From NCBI RefSeq assembly GCF_020889785.1, contig NZ_JACMYK010000001.1, positions 186,001 to 250,000 on the forward strand: a DNA stretch of 64,000 nt. Reading direction: 5' to 3'. The translations under genes were made by a program, and so were the position numbers. This document shows positions 9,429 through 18,048 of this stretch, one piece after another; position 1 is the first letter of the stretch; each line of letters opens with the position of its first letter. The DNA comes from Bradyrhizobium acaciae (lineage in GTDB: Bacteria; Pseudomonadota; Alphaproteobacteria; Rhizobiales; Xanthobacteraceae). The notes beneath the pieces are model-generated. The model had not been told where the DNA came from. It worked only from the letters and a program-made list of their open reading frames with translations, and did no database searches.

Positions 9429-10388
9429 CTAGAGATCGAGCACGAGCGTGCGGGACTTTGCGCCCGAGCAGCAGATCATGATGCTCTTGTTCGCCGCCTG
9501 CTCTTCCTCGCTCAGAAACTGATCGCGATGATCGGGTATGCCTTCGACCACGCGCGTCTCGCAGGTGCCGCAGACCCCTTCGGTGCAGGCATAGTTCGCG
9601 GCGATCCCGGCATCCAGCAGCGCATCGAGGATGGTCTTGCCGGGCTCGACTGCAATCGTGCGGTTGCTTCGCGCGAGCCTGACATCGAAACCGCCCCCGG
9701 TAGCAGCCGCTTCCCGCGCCTGGAAGTATTCGACATGCACGCGATCGGCCGGCCGGTCGGCCGTCGCCGCCTCGAATGCCACGAGCATGGGCACCGGACC
9801 GCAGCAATACAGATGCGCGTGGGCCGGCGCGTTTCCGACAATTGCCGGAAGGTCGAAGAGCCGCCCCGATCGCTCGTCGTCGAAATCGACATGTATCCGC
9901 GAATGATCGGACCGGACTGTTCCGAGCTCGTCGAGGAATGCGGCGGCGGCGCGGGTCCTCGCGGCGTAGAACAGGTCCCAGCGGCGCCCCAGCGCCTCCA
10001 GACGTCGGATCATGGACAACAGCGGCGTAATGCCGATGCCCCCGGCGATCAGGACCGAATGCTCAGCCTGTTCCTGAAGCGCGAAATTGTTGCGTGGCCC
10101 GGAGATCGTGATGATGTCTCCGACCCTGATGGTGTCGTGGACGAAGCTGGAGCCGCCCCGGCTTTCGGCATCCCTGTTAACCGCGATCACATAGCGGTGC
10201 CGCTCGCGCGGATCGTTGACCAGCGAGTAGCAGCGGAGCATGCCGTTCGGCAGATGCAGGTCGATATGGCTGCCGGCCGTGAATGGCGTCAGCTCGCCGC
10301 CTCTCTGCGCGATCAGCTCGTAGGAATTGATCCGCTCGGCCTCGTAGCCGATGCGTTTGACCAGCACGTCCTGCGTCATCTCAGTCAT
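9429..10388 (-). CDS. Phthalate-dioxygenase-reductase/VanB-type oxidoreductase
   Basis: 319 residues. It carries electrons from NAD(P)H through a flavin and a plant-type [2Fe-2S] cluster to the Rieske oxygenase coded just upstream. Domain order is flavin-binding barrel (RCYSLVNDP, 52-60), NAD(P)-binding domain (AGGIGITPLLSMIRRLEALG, about 115-134; CCGPVPM) and C-terminal ferredoxin domain. Cluster ligands are Cys268, Cys273, Cys276 (CTEGVCGTC) and Cys306 (MICCSGA). FMN is expected from the PDR family. It lies 12 bases after the oxygenase gene, so the two form a two-component monooxygenase or demethylase such as vanillate demethylase or phthalate dioxygenase. Confidence 0.93.
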   Translation of the reverse strand: MTEMTQDVLVKRIGYEAERINSYELIAQRGGELTPFTAGSHIDLHLPNGMLRCYSLVNDPRERHRYVIAVNRDAESRGGSSFVHDTIRVGDIITISGPRNNFALQEQAEHSVLIAGGIGITPLLSMIRRLEALGRRWDLFYAARTRAAAAFLDELGTVRSDHSRIHVDFDDERSGRLFDLPAIVGNAPAHAHLYCCGPVPMLVAFEAATADRPADRVHVEYFQAREAAATGGGFDVRLARSNRTIAVEPGKTILDALLDAGIAANYACTEGVCGTCETRVVEGIPDHRDQFLSEEEQAANKSIMICCSGAKSRTLVLDL

Positions 10389-10400
10389 GGCGGGATGCGT

Positions 10401-11720
10401 TCACAGCTCGTAGCCGAAATCGGCACCAAGTTTCGCCCGCATGAACGGCGCGCCGACATCGACCCAGGAATCCTCCGGCGGCAGCCGCAGCGATACCGCT
10501 CGCACCATGAACACGTCGGGATCCAGAACACCCTTGGGCTTGATCGCGTGATCGCGATAGGCGCCGAGCGCCTCAAGAATGAAGCGCCGCGTCATCGCGA
10601 TGCCGGTGTCGCTCGAGCAGAGCGTCTCCCGGGTGCGATCGAAGATCGGCGAGACACCGCTCTGGCAGGCGCCGTCCTGCACCCAGAGCCCCGGCAAGCC
10701 CGAGAACCAGGTCGTCCGCTGCGCCTCATAGTCGAACTGAAAGCCATTCTGCGGATTGTATTTGGTCCAGTAGCCTGCATACGGGACCGTCGGCGGGTGC
10801 TGCACGAGCGCGTGGCGGCTGGCATGTCCGCTCTCGCGGCCCTTATGTCCTTCGGCGAACACCTGCCGCGTTTTCTCCAGCAGCGGCTCTGACGGATGAT
10901 AGGAGAACATGATGCAGAGCGTGTTCTCGTCGTCGATCGGCACCCAGGCGTGCCCGCTCAGATCCGGGAACGGCGACAGCGGAGGCACCAGCGTATAGAA
11001 CGGCAGCAGGAACTGGTTGACGCGCCAGTACAGCGTGTTGGCATCATAATTGCGTCGCGCGGCGATGCTCATGCCGAAGTCCTGCTTGATGCATTCGAAA
11101 GTCGGCCGGAGGTCGCGCTTCTGGATCCAGGCGCTGGTCGTGCCCTGCGCGTCCAGCCGCCCGTGAAGCAGCGGCGCGTGCGCCGAGTCGATTTCGCCCT
11201 CGACCGCCTGCAACCAGTTGCACTCCTGGACCCGGACCGAGATGTGCACCTGCTCCGCCGGCACCAGATTCCATTCCAGGTTCGGCAGTGGCGGAAGCTC
11301 GGCCTGGTCGGGCCCCATATAGGTCCAGATCATCCCGTTGCGTTCCTTGCAGGGATAGGCCTTGATCCGCACCCGCTCCTTGAGGCGGCTGCGCGCGGGT
11401 TCTGCCGGCATATCCGTCACCGCGCCGGTGACGTCGAATTTCCAGCCGTGATAGACGCAGCGCAGCCCGCAATCCTCGTTTCTCGCGAAGATCAACGGCG
11501 CTCCGCGATGCGGGCACGCCTGATCGACCAATCCGATCCGGCCCTCGCTGTCGCGAAAGGCGACCAGATCCTCGCCGAGCAGCCGGATGCGCTTCGGCTG
11601 TCCGTCCTTGGCGAGGTCCGCCGACGGCAGGAAGGGAATCCAGTAAAGCCGAAACATGTCGCCGAGCGGCGTGCCCTTGCCGACCCTCACCAGGCGTTCA
11701 TTGTCTTCGCGTGACAGCAT
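10401..11720 (-). CDS. Rieske non-heme iron oxygenase, VanA/phthalate dioxygenase type
   Basis: 439 residues. The start is chosen because AAGGAGG lies 9 bases before this ATG; the frame is open further upstream. Rieske cluster ligands are Cys69-Pro-His71 (CPHRG) and Cys88-x-x-His91 (CVYHGW). The mononuclear iron site is in EGEIDSAHAPLLH, with Asp178, His181 and His186. Length and the single-subunit layout match the phthalate 4,5-dioxygenase/VanA alpha-type oxygenases. It hydroxylates or O-demethylates an aromatic acid using electrons from the next gene's reductase. The C-terminal substrate domain gives no clear substrate. The upstream HicB-like gene ends 13 bases before it. Confidence 0.93.
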   Translation of the reverse strand: MLSREDNERLVRVGKGTPLGDMFRLYWIPFLPSADLAKDGQPKRIRLLGEDLVAFRDSEGRIGLVDQACPHRGAPLIFARNEDCGLRCVYHGWKFDVTGAVTDMPAEPARSRLKERVRIKAYPCKERNGMIWTYMGPDQAELPPLPNLEWNLVPAEQVHISVRVQECNWLQAVEGEIDSAHAPLLHGRLDAQGTTSAWIQKRDLRPTFECIKQDFGMSIAARRNYDANTLYWRVNQFLLPFYTLVPPLSPFPDLSGHAWVPIDDENTLCIMFSYHPSEPLLEKTRQVFAEGHKGRESGHASRHALVQHPPTVPYAGYWTKYNPQNGFQFDYEAQRTTWFSGLPGLWVQDGACQSGVSPIFDRTRETLCSSDTGIAMTRRFILEALGAYRDHAIKPKGVLDPDVFMVRAVSLRLPPEDSWVDVGAPFMRAKLGADFGYEL

Positions 11721-11733
11721 GGGTTTGCCTCCT

Positions 11734-12060
11734 TCAATTGCGGTTGGTCGGACCCGCCGCATCGCCGAGAAGCGCGGCGACACGGTCGGACAGTCCGAGG
11801 TCTTGTGCGGCCCAAAGCGGATCGGATGCGGCGAGCGGCTGGCGCGGAATGGGCGGTTGCTTGCCCTCCTCCACGAGGCCGACGATCAATTCGATGCGGC
11901 GTCGCTCGAGCTCCCGCAGAGCCTCCTCAACGACAGCGGCTTCCGCCGTGCACGCCGGAAGCTCCGGATAGGCAAGACGAACCCGCCACTGCCCCGGCTC
12001 GGTTTCGACCGCCTCGGCCTCAAGCAGATAGGGAATCGACAGCAGCTCACGCAGGTTCAA
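11734..12060 (-). CDS. HicB-like fold small protein, first gene of the oxygenase operon
   Basis: 108 residues from a TTG start placed 6 bases after GGGAGG; no ATG is usable. The segment QWRVRLAYPELPACTAEAAVVEEALRELERRR...PPIPRQ resembles the HicB antitoxin partial RNase-H fold (YPELPGC..EGDT.EEA....EAI...L....PIP). No HicA toxin gene is next to it, and no C-terminal DNA-binding domain is evident. Position as the first gene of the Rieske operon suggests a role tied to the oxygenase, such as assembly or regulation, rather than toxin neutralisation. That is inference. The coding frame is well supported by tight spacing to the next gene. Confidence 0.7.
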   Translation of the reverse strand: MNLRELLSIPYLLEAEAVETEPGQWRVRLAYPELPACTAEAAVVEEALRELERRRIELIVGLVEEGKQPPIPRQPLAASDPLWAAQDLGLSDRVAALLGDAAGPTNRN

Positions 12061-12098
12061 GTTCAACCTCCCTGCACGACGTCTTTCGCATCGCACTT

Positions 12099-12114
12099 GA
12101 TACGTATACGTACT
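12099..12114. promoter_or_regulatory. Palindromic operator candidate between oxygenase operon and marR
   Basis: A perfect 12-base palindrome, TACGTATACGTA (12101-12112), lies in the divergent promoter region, 40 bases upstream of the minus-strand operon start and about 150 before marR. MarR dimers bind palindromes of this size, so it is the best candidate site for the adjacent MarR regulator. Confidence 0.55.
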
Positions 12115-12260
12115 ATATTGATCGATGGCTGACAAGAGCCGGAGGCCCATTGCATCATCGTGGGAACAGACCCCGGGGGGCGGCTCACCCCAGGGTTGAG
12201 GACGTCAGGCCAAGCTGATAACGGCTAACGCGAATTCGCAAATCGGAGTCCAACGACGGC

Positions 12261-12755
12261 ATGGCAGCCGACAAGGGTATGAAGACGAGCTCGGCCACAG
12301 ATATTGCGCGCGACTGGCAACTCGAAGGCGGCGTCGGATTTTTGCTGCGGCTGCTCGAGGCGCGCTACGACGGGCTCTATCAGAGCATGACGCGCCAGAG
12401 CGACATCACGCCACGGCAGTTCGGCGTGCTGATGGCGCTGTACCAGCTGGGTCCTCTCACCCCCTCCGTATTAGCGGACCGGATCAGTTGTGATCGCAAT
12501 ACGCTCAGCGAAATGCTGAAGCGGATGGTCGCGCGCCGGCTGGTCTCCAAGAAGGACAATCCGGACGACCGCCGCTCGCTCCAGGTGCAGATCACGGCCA
12601 AAGGCGAGGAAGCGCTTCTTGCCGTCATCCCGGCGGCCGCAGAGTTGCAGAACATCATGCTGGCTCCCCTGCGCAAGGAAGACCGCGCGCATTTCCTGAA
12701 ATGCCTGCTCGCGATCGCGAAGGCTCCGCCGCCCGACGCTCCGTCCGATATTTGA
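12261..12755 (+). CDS. MarR-family transcriptional regulator
   Basis: 164 residues with a winged helix-turn-helix: QSDITPRQFGVLMALYQLGPLTPSVLADRISCDRNTLSEMLKRMVARRLVSKKDNPDDRRSLQVQITAKGEE. The DxRRS wing is characteristic of MarR. It is divergent from the Rieske-oxygenase operon, and MarR proteins next to aromatic catabolic genes usually repress them until an aromatic acid or its CoA thioester binds. A palindrome at 12101-12112 may be its operator. It ends 20 bases from the convergent CoA-transferase gene. Confidence 0.9.
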   Translation: MAADKGMKTSSATDIARDWQLEGGVGFLLRLLEARYDGLYQSMTRQSDITPRQFGVLMALYQLGPLTPSVLADRISCDRNTLSEMLKRMVARRLVSKKDNPDDRRSLQVQITAKGEEALLAVIPAAAELQNIMLAPLRKEDRAHFLKCLLAIAKAPPPDAPSDI

Positions 12756-12775
12756 GATCGTCGGCGCGCGGCCGC

Positions 12776-13969
12776 CTAAGCCTGCGGCTTCCCAAACGTA
12801 CCCGCCGCGGCAAGCGCCGCGATTGCGTCTCGCGACAATCCCAGGATCCCGGACAGTACATCGTCCCGCTGCGCGCCGATCTCGGGGACCTGACTTCCCA
12901 TCGGCGTATCTGCCCCGGACATCTGCCATGGCGCATTGACACCGACGAATTCGCCGGCACCATCCGAGACCGTCTCAAACACACCACGCTGACGCAGATG
13001 GGCATCGGTCAGCGCCGCGCCCGGCGTCCGGTACTCGGCGCAGGGAACGCCGGCGCGGTCCAGCGTGGCGATACATTCGGCGACGGTGTGGCGCTCCGTC
13101 CATTGCTCGATCACCTGCATCATGGCGGTCCAATTGGCGCCGCGCGCCGGAATGGTCGCAAAGCGCGGATCGTTCGCCAGCTCGGCCTGCCCCGTGACCT
13201 CACACAGCGCCGCAAAATTGCGCGGCGTGACCGGAGCGATCAGGATATCGCCGTCGCGTGTGCGGACCGGCCCATAGGTTGGACGCGACGAGCGAATCGG
13301 GAATTGCGCTTCCTGAAGCTCGTAGACCAAAAGGTTCAGCATGCAATCCATCAAGGCGACATCGACGCGCTGTCCCTTTCCGGTGCGCGTACGCTGCACC
13401 ATCGCGGTCTGGATCGCCGAATAGCCGAAGATGCCGCCGAGGATATCGGCGACAAAAATGGCACCCGGCGCGGGACGCTCCCGGTCACCGGCATAACGCA
13501 TCAGGGAGTGATCGAAGCCACTCTCGGCATGCACGATCATGGCATAGGCCGCGCGCTCGGCGGCCGGCCCTGACTGGCCATAACCCGAGATCGAGCAATA
13601 GATCAGGCGCGGGTTGATCTCGCGGAGCGTCTCGTAGCCAAGGCCGAGCCGATCCATCACGCCGGGGCGGAAATTCTCGACGAGAATGTCCGCCTCCGCG
13701 ACCATGCGATGCACCAGCTTGATGGCGTCTGCATTCTTCAGGTCCAGCGCGAGGCTGCGTTTGCCGGCATTGAGCTGGCCGAAATAGGTGCTGTGGCCTT
13801 CGCGCAGCGGCGTCCGCAGCCGCATGTCATCACCTTCCGGCGGCTCGATCTTTATGACCTCGGCACCGACGTCGGCGAGCAGCCGCGCGCAATATGGCCC
13901 CGCGACCATGATGGAGAAATCGAGCACGCGCACACCGGCGAGCGGCACCCTGTCGCCATCCTTCTGCAT
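12776..13969 (-). CDS. CaiB/BaiF class III CoA-transferase (second copy)
   Basis: 397 residues; ATG chosen with AGGAG just upstream and an 10-base gap from the dehydrogenase stop. It has the family N-terminus (VRVLDFSIMVAGPYCARLLADVGAEVIKIEPPEGDD), ILVENFRPGVMDRLGL, and the nucleophile motif FVADILGGIFGYSAI with Asp175 at the position of formyl-CoA transferase Asp169. It follows the fused acyl-CoA dehydrogenase and an enoyl-CoA hydratase, so it probably loads CoA onto the acid that these enzymes then oxidise. It differs clearly from the copy at 6845-8128, so the two are not a recent duplication. Confidence 0.87.
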   Translation of the reverse strand: MQKDGDRVPLAGVRVLDFSIMVAGPYCARLLADVGAEVIKIEPPEGDDMRLRTPLREGHSTYFGQLNAGKRSLALDLKNADAIKLVHRMVAEADILVENFRPGVMDRLGLGYETLREINPRLIYCSISGYGQSGPAAERAAYAMIVHAESGFDHSLMRYAGDRERPAPGAIFVADILGGIFGYSAIQTAMVQRTRTGKGQRVDVALMDCMLNLLVYELQEAQFPIRSSRPTYGPVRTRDGDILIAPVTPRNFAALCEVTGQAELANDPRFATIPARGANWTAMMQVIEQWTERHTVAECIATLDRAGVPCAEYRTPGAALTDAHLRQRGVFETVSDGAGEFVGVNAPWQMSGADTPMGSQVPEIGAQRDDVLSGILGLSRDAIAALAAAGTFGKPQA

Positions 13970-13979
13970 CCGATCTCTC

Positions 13980-16217
13980 CTATTTCGGCAACCCAAGCGC
14001 GCGTTGCGCGATCAGGCTACGCTGGATCTCGTTGGTCCCGATGCTGATGACCCACATCAGCGAATGCCGCAGATTTTGCTCGAAGCGGCCGTTGTCGATC
14101 GCACCCGACATCTGCTCGGACAGCGTTGCGCGCATCCCGAGAATGTCGAGCGCAGCCTCGCCGAACCGTTCCATCAGCTCCCCGGAGAACACCTTGCTGA
14201 TCGCGCCATATTCCGGCGGCGTCACGCCATCGGCAGCAAGCTCGGCACAATGCATCATCAAGAGACGGCCGATCTCGATCTCGGATGCCAGGGTCGCGAT
14301 CTTGTCGCGGACGATCGGATTTTCGGCGAGGCACCGACCACCCTGCTTTGCCATCACATGCGAACGCAGCTGCTCGAAAGCGTGCGCGACCTTCAGGACG
14401 ATCCCGCCACCGACCAGCCCCCGCTCGAAGGCGAGCGCGCCGGTCAGCACTTTCCAGCCGCCATTGACCTCGCCGACCAGGTTCTCGGCCGGAATGCGGA
14501 CGTTGTCGTAGAAGATATTGGCAAACGTGCCGTCATACATCGTGCTGGATGGACGGGTCGTGATGCCCGGCGCATCCATCGGCACGATGAACATGCTGAT
14601 GCCGGCGTGCGGCGGCTTCGCGTCCTTGTCGGTCCGCGCGGCGAGGAACATGTATTTGCCCCACCAGGTGGTGGTCCAGATCTTCTGGCCGTTGATTACC
14701 CAGTGGTCGCCGTCCCTGACGGCGCTTGTGCGCAACGCAACGAGGTCGGAGCCCGCCTGCGGCTCGCTGTAGCCCATGCCGTGCATGGCTTCGCCGCGCA
14801 GGATTTCCGGAAGATACCTTTGTTGTTGCTCGGAGGTGCCGAACATCATCAGCGCATTGGCCTGGATCGCCGCGCCGATCCGCGGCGCTTCGCCCCGCTC
14901 CATCGTCTCCATGAAGGCGATCTGCTCCAGCGGAGAGCGCGCCTGGCCGCCGAACTGCTCCGGCCATCCAAGGCCGATCCATCCGGTGTCGCCGATGTTA
15001 CGGGCAAAGGAGGCATCGAACTCGCGCTTGGCGAACGGTCGTTCGTCGAACGCCTGCTTCGCACCTCCGGTCCAGTTTTGCTCAAGCCAGAGCCGGACCT
15101 GGTCACGAAACGTATTTCCCGCAGGCCCGAGATCATATTGCGGCAGCCCGGCGCCGCCCGCATCCAGTAGCCGTGCGGCCAGCCTCCGCCTGGCATCCGA
15201 GGCGCCGCCGAGCGCGATTGTGTCGAGATGCACGCGCTTGAAATGGATCGGCGCCTCGTGCTCCTCGGCATAACCGATCGCACCGAACGTATGCTGGGTT
15301 TCCAGCGACACCTGCCGCAGTGCATGACCAGAGAAGACCGAAGCGCAATCGGCAAAGTAGCGCCAGTCCTCATCTCCGCGATCGTGGAGTCCGGCGACAT
15401 GATCCAGGATCAGCCTGACGCCCTCGAGCGTGATCAGGCAATTGGCCAGCTTGTGCTGGAGCGCCTGGAACTTGCCGATCGGCTGTCCGAACTGCTGCCT
15501 TTCCCTGGCGTAGTCGACGACGAGCTCAAATGAACGCCGCGCCGCGCCATAGGCGCGCGCTGTCAACGCGACCTTGCCCTTGAGACGGAGATCGTCCAGA
15601 CTGACAGCGCCGACGGGAATGAGCGTGGCCGGCGCCGCGCTCAACCTGACCTCGCACAATCCCCAGGCCCCCATCGCGCGGGTCGCGACGCATTCAACGC
15701 CGACCCCGCCGAGATCGATCAGCGCAAGGTGAGACTGATCGCGAGCGACCAGAAGATGCGTGGCACTTGCCGCTGCCTCGACGAAGCGAAGCACGCCCGT
15801 TGCTTTGAGGTCGGTGATCCCGATCGAGCCCGTCGCGCGATCGGGATCCAGCGCACCGAATGAGAAGGCGAGGATCGCCTTCCCGGAATGCAGCCGCTCC
15901 AGAAGATCGACTACGACGTCAATCTGCGATCCCGCGACCACGAGATTGGCCAACGCCGCAGGCCACATCGGCGCCGGACATCCGGCGCGGCCAAGCTCCG
16001 CCATGACGACGAAAATCTCGGCGAGCCCGCCCTCGCCGCCCTCCGTCCCGAGAGCGGCCACGCCCTGCCCGACCAATTTGCGCCAGATCGCCGAGATCTC
16101 GTCCGGCGAGGACGACGCTGTCGCGCCATGCGGACGCCAATGCTCATCGAGGAAGCCGCGCAAGGAATCGCGCAACATCGCCGTGACATCGTCAGCTGCC
16201 GCTTCGATTGCCGCCAT
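13980..16217 (-). CDS. Fused tandem acyl-CoA dehydrogenase
   Basis: 745 residues containing two acyl-CoA dehydrogenase halves in one chain. The first (about 1-360) is divergent: LRGFLDEHWRPHG, KGKVALTARAYGAARRSFELVVDYARERQQFGQPIGKFQALQHKLAN, FGAIGYAEEHEAPIHFKR. The second (about 365-745) is canonical: [33 protein letters not shown] for FAD/substrate binding, [29 protein letters not shown], and the C-terminal SIGTNEIQRSLIAQRALGLPK. Many actinobacterial and proteobacterial catabolic dehydrogenases are alpha-beta pairs of such halves; here the pair is one polypeptide. It performs alpha,beta-desaturation of an acyl-CoA, electrons going to ETF. It precedes the CoA-transferase and follows the enoyl-CoA hydratase in the same transcript. 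Confidence 0.9.
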   Translation of the reverse strand: MAAIEAAADDVTAMLRDSLRGFLDEHWRPHGATASSSPDEISAIWRKLVGQGVAALGTEGGEGGLAEIFVVMAELGRAGCPAPMWPAALANLVVAGSQIDVVVDLLERLHSGKAILAFSFGALDPDRATGSIGITDLKATGVLRFVEAAASATHLLVARDQSHLALIDLGGVGVECVATRAMGAWGLCEVRLSAAPATLIPVGAVSLDDLRLKGKVALTARAYGAARRSFELVVDYARERQQFGQPIGKFQALQHKLANCLITLEGVRLILDHVAGLHDRGDEDWRYFADCASVFSGHALRQVSLETQHTFGAIGYAEEHEAPIHFKRVHLDTIALGGASDARRRLAARLLDAGGAGLPQYDLGPAGNTFRDQVRLWLEQNWTGGAKQAFDERPFAKREFDASFARNIGDTGWIGLGWPEQFGGQARSPLEQIAFMETMERGEAPRIGAAIQANALMMFGTSEQQQRYLPEILRGEAMHGMGYSEPQAGSDLVALRTSAVRDGDHWVINGQKIWTTTWWGKYMFLAARTDKDAKPPHAGISMFIVPMDAPGITTRPSSTMYDGTFANIFYDNVRIPAENLVGEVNGGWKVLTGALAFERGLVGGGIVLKVAHAFEQLRSHVMAKQGGRCLAENPIVRDKIATLASEIEIGRLLMMHCAELAADGVTPPEYGAISKVFSGELMERFGEAALDILGMRATLSEQMSGAIDNGRFEQNLRHSLMWVISIGTNEIQRSLIAQRALGLPK

Positions 16218-16242
16218 GGCCCGGCCTCGACCTATGCTCCAA

Positions 16243-17051
16243 CTATGCCTGGCCGAACCTGGGCTTGCGCTTCTCCTTGAACGACATGGTCGCTTCCTTG
16301 TGGTCGGCGGTCTCGAACGTCACCTGCTCGAGCGCCATCGAGGCCTCCAGCAGCATGTTCACGCGCTCCTTGACGATCTGGTTGATCGACAGCTTGGTCC
16401 AGCGAATGGCCCAGGTCGGACCGTTGGCGAGCTCGACCGCGATCGCGCGGGCCTTCGCCAACACCTCTGCACGCGGCGCGACATGATTGACCAGCCCGAT
16501 GCGCTCTGCCTCATTCCCCTTCAGGAGCGTGCCGCGGATCAGGAACTCCTTGGCCTTGTTGATCCCGATCAGCAGCGGCCAGATCACGGTGCCGCCGTCG
16601 CCCGCGACCAGGCCGACGCGCGAGACGTGGGTGTCGCCGATCCGCGCGTCCTCGGCCATCACCGTGATGTCGCAAAGCAGCGCATGGGTTGCGGCAAGGC
16701 CGATGGCGTCGCCGTTGATCGCCGCGATGATCGGCTTGTCGAGCTCGAGCTGGCGGGTGACGCCGCGGCGGCTGATCATGGGATCGTGCACCTCGCCCTC
16801 TTCGAGCACGTCGCCGCCGGGTCGCTCGGACATCGCCTTGACGTCGCCGCCGACGCTGAAGAAATCCCCGGCGCCGGTGAGCACACGGCGTTGACGGCGT
16901 GATCGTCGGCAAGATCGTCCCAGATGGTGCGCAGTTCACGGATCAGCTTCTGATTGATGGCATTGCGCGCCTGCGGGCGGTTCAGGGTCACGGTTGCGAC
17001 CTTGTCGGCGACTTCGACTGTCAGGCATTCATACTTGGCGTAACTGGACAC
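16243..17051 (-). pseudogene. Enoyl-CoA hydratase/isomerase, interrupted by one-base frameshift
   Basis: Crotonase-family protein. The N-terminus (YECLTVEVADKVATVTLNRPQARNAINQ) reads in one frame up to HAVNAV. The rest (LTGAGDFFSVGGDVKAMSERPGG, KPIIAAINGDAIGLAATHALLCDITVMAEDARIGDTHVSRVGLVAGDGG, SFKEKRKPRFGQA) is in another. Adding one base near 16883-16886 restores AVVLTGAGD and a 269-residue protein, normal for the family. A GTG start follows GGAGG. It would hydrate the enoyl-CoA made by the dehydrogenase downstream. As with the thiolase, the rest of the sequence is undamaged, so this is either fresh inactivation or a sequencing error in a short G run. Confidence 0.87.
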
Positions 17052-17108
17052 GTTTACCTCCGTTATTGTTGCTGTTTCTTTGTTGACTAGCTCGCCGGCC
17101 CGGCGCGC

Positions 17109-17966
17109 CTACCGGCGCATTCCGGGCTGCACGTCCGCCAGTGCGACATGCAGCGACATCGCTCCCGGATCCTGCTCCAGCATGCGCTGCACGGACTCCA
17201 GGTGCGACCGCAGCAACCGGCTCGCCGCCGCCACGTCTCTTTCGCTCAACGCCACCAGGAACTGCCGCCGCTTCTCGACCAGCCGCGCCATCGCGACCCC
17301 GCTGGAGGCGACCTTCGCGTAGACGAAGCGCATGTGGATCTCGGTGACGGAATCCACGATCATCGCTATCACCTTGTTGCCCGTTGAGGCCGCCAGCAGC
17401 TTGTAGAACTCGCGCGAGCACTCGACCCGATCGAGCAGCCGGCCCTCCTTGGTGGCGAGTTCGGTGCGCGCGACGTTCGCTTCCAGCGCATCGAGATCGG
17501 ACCTTCGCGCATGCGCGCACGCCAGCTGCACCACGAGATCAAGCACGTGGACCCGCGCCTCCGACAGCTCCCGCACGGAAATCGTGCCGAGGCTCAGCAT
17601 GTCGCGCATGACCTCGTTCATGCGGCGGGTGTCGCCCTGCTGGATGAAGGCGCCGCCCTTGACACCTTTCTGCAGCCGCAGCACGCCGGCCATTTCGAGG
17701 CTGCGCAGCGCTTCGCGCAATACGTTGCGGCTGACGCCGAGCTGCTGTGCCAATTCGCGCTCGGCTGGCAGCTTGTCGCCGGGCTTCAGCACGCCGAGCG
17801 CCAATTGCTCGCGAATCCGCTCGCAGATCTCCTCGAACGTCCGCCTTGTGTGGATCGGCTTGAATGTCGGCGCAGCCGCGGCACGGTGATCAACGGCTCG
17901 CTCCCGCCGGTTTGGCGAGGCGGTACGGGAGCGCTGCGGCGCGCGAGGGCTTGACTTGGTGTTCAT
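17109..17966 (-). CDS. GntR/FadR-family transcriptional regulator
   Basis: 285 residues from the internal ATG; the longer frame would cover the divergent promoter. Winged HTH of GntR at about 45-105: FEEICERIREQLALGVLKPGDKLPAERELAQQLGVSRNVLREALRSLEMAGVLRLQKGVKGG. An all-helical FCD ligand domain follows. Divergent from the acyl-CoA dehydrogenase at 18049 and 58 bases after the start of the enoyl-CoA hydratase gene. FCD-type regulators commonly sense carboxylates or acyl-CoA. The inverted repeat at 17981-17995 is a plausible operator serving both directions. Confidence 0.92.
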   Translation of the reverse strand: MNTKSSPRAPQRSRTASPNRRERAVDHRAAAAPTFKPIHTRRTFEEICERIREQLALGVLKPGDKLPAERELAQQLGVSRNVLREALRSLEMAGVLRLQKGVKGGAFIQQGDTRRMNEVMRDMLSLGTISVRELSEARVHVLDLVVQLACAHARRSDLDALEANVARTELATKEGRLLDRVECSREFYKLLAASTGNKVIAMIVDSVTEIHMRFVYAKVASSGVAMARLVEKRRQFLVALSERDVAAASRLLRSHLESVQRMLEQDPGAMSLHVALADVQPGMRR

Positions 17967-17980
17967 GCGGTGAATTATTA

Positions 17981-17995
17981 AATGGATCACCCATT
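17981..17995. promoter_or_regulatory. Inverted repeat, probable GntR operator
   Basis: AATGG-ATCAC-CCATT lies between the divergent gntR (start 17966) and acyl-CoA dehydrogenase (start 18049) genes. The arm and spacer size fit FadR/FCD-type operators, so autoregulation plus control of the dehydrogenase is likely. Confidence 0.55.
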
Positions 17996-18048
17996 CAATG
18001 GAAGCCCCTTTTTTGGCTTCCGGCAAAGAAAACGAAACGGGAGTCCGC

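Noticed and set aside
12061..12260. Search for a HicA toxin partner of the HicB-like gene
   Set aside because: No frame of HicA size with the expected Gly-His motif in the gap.
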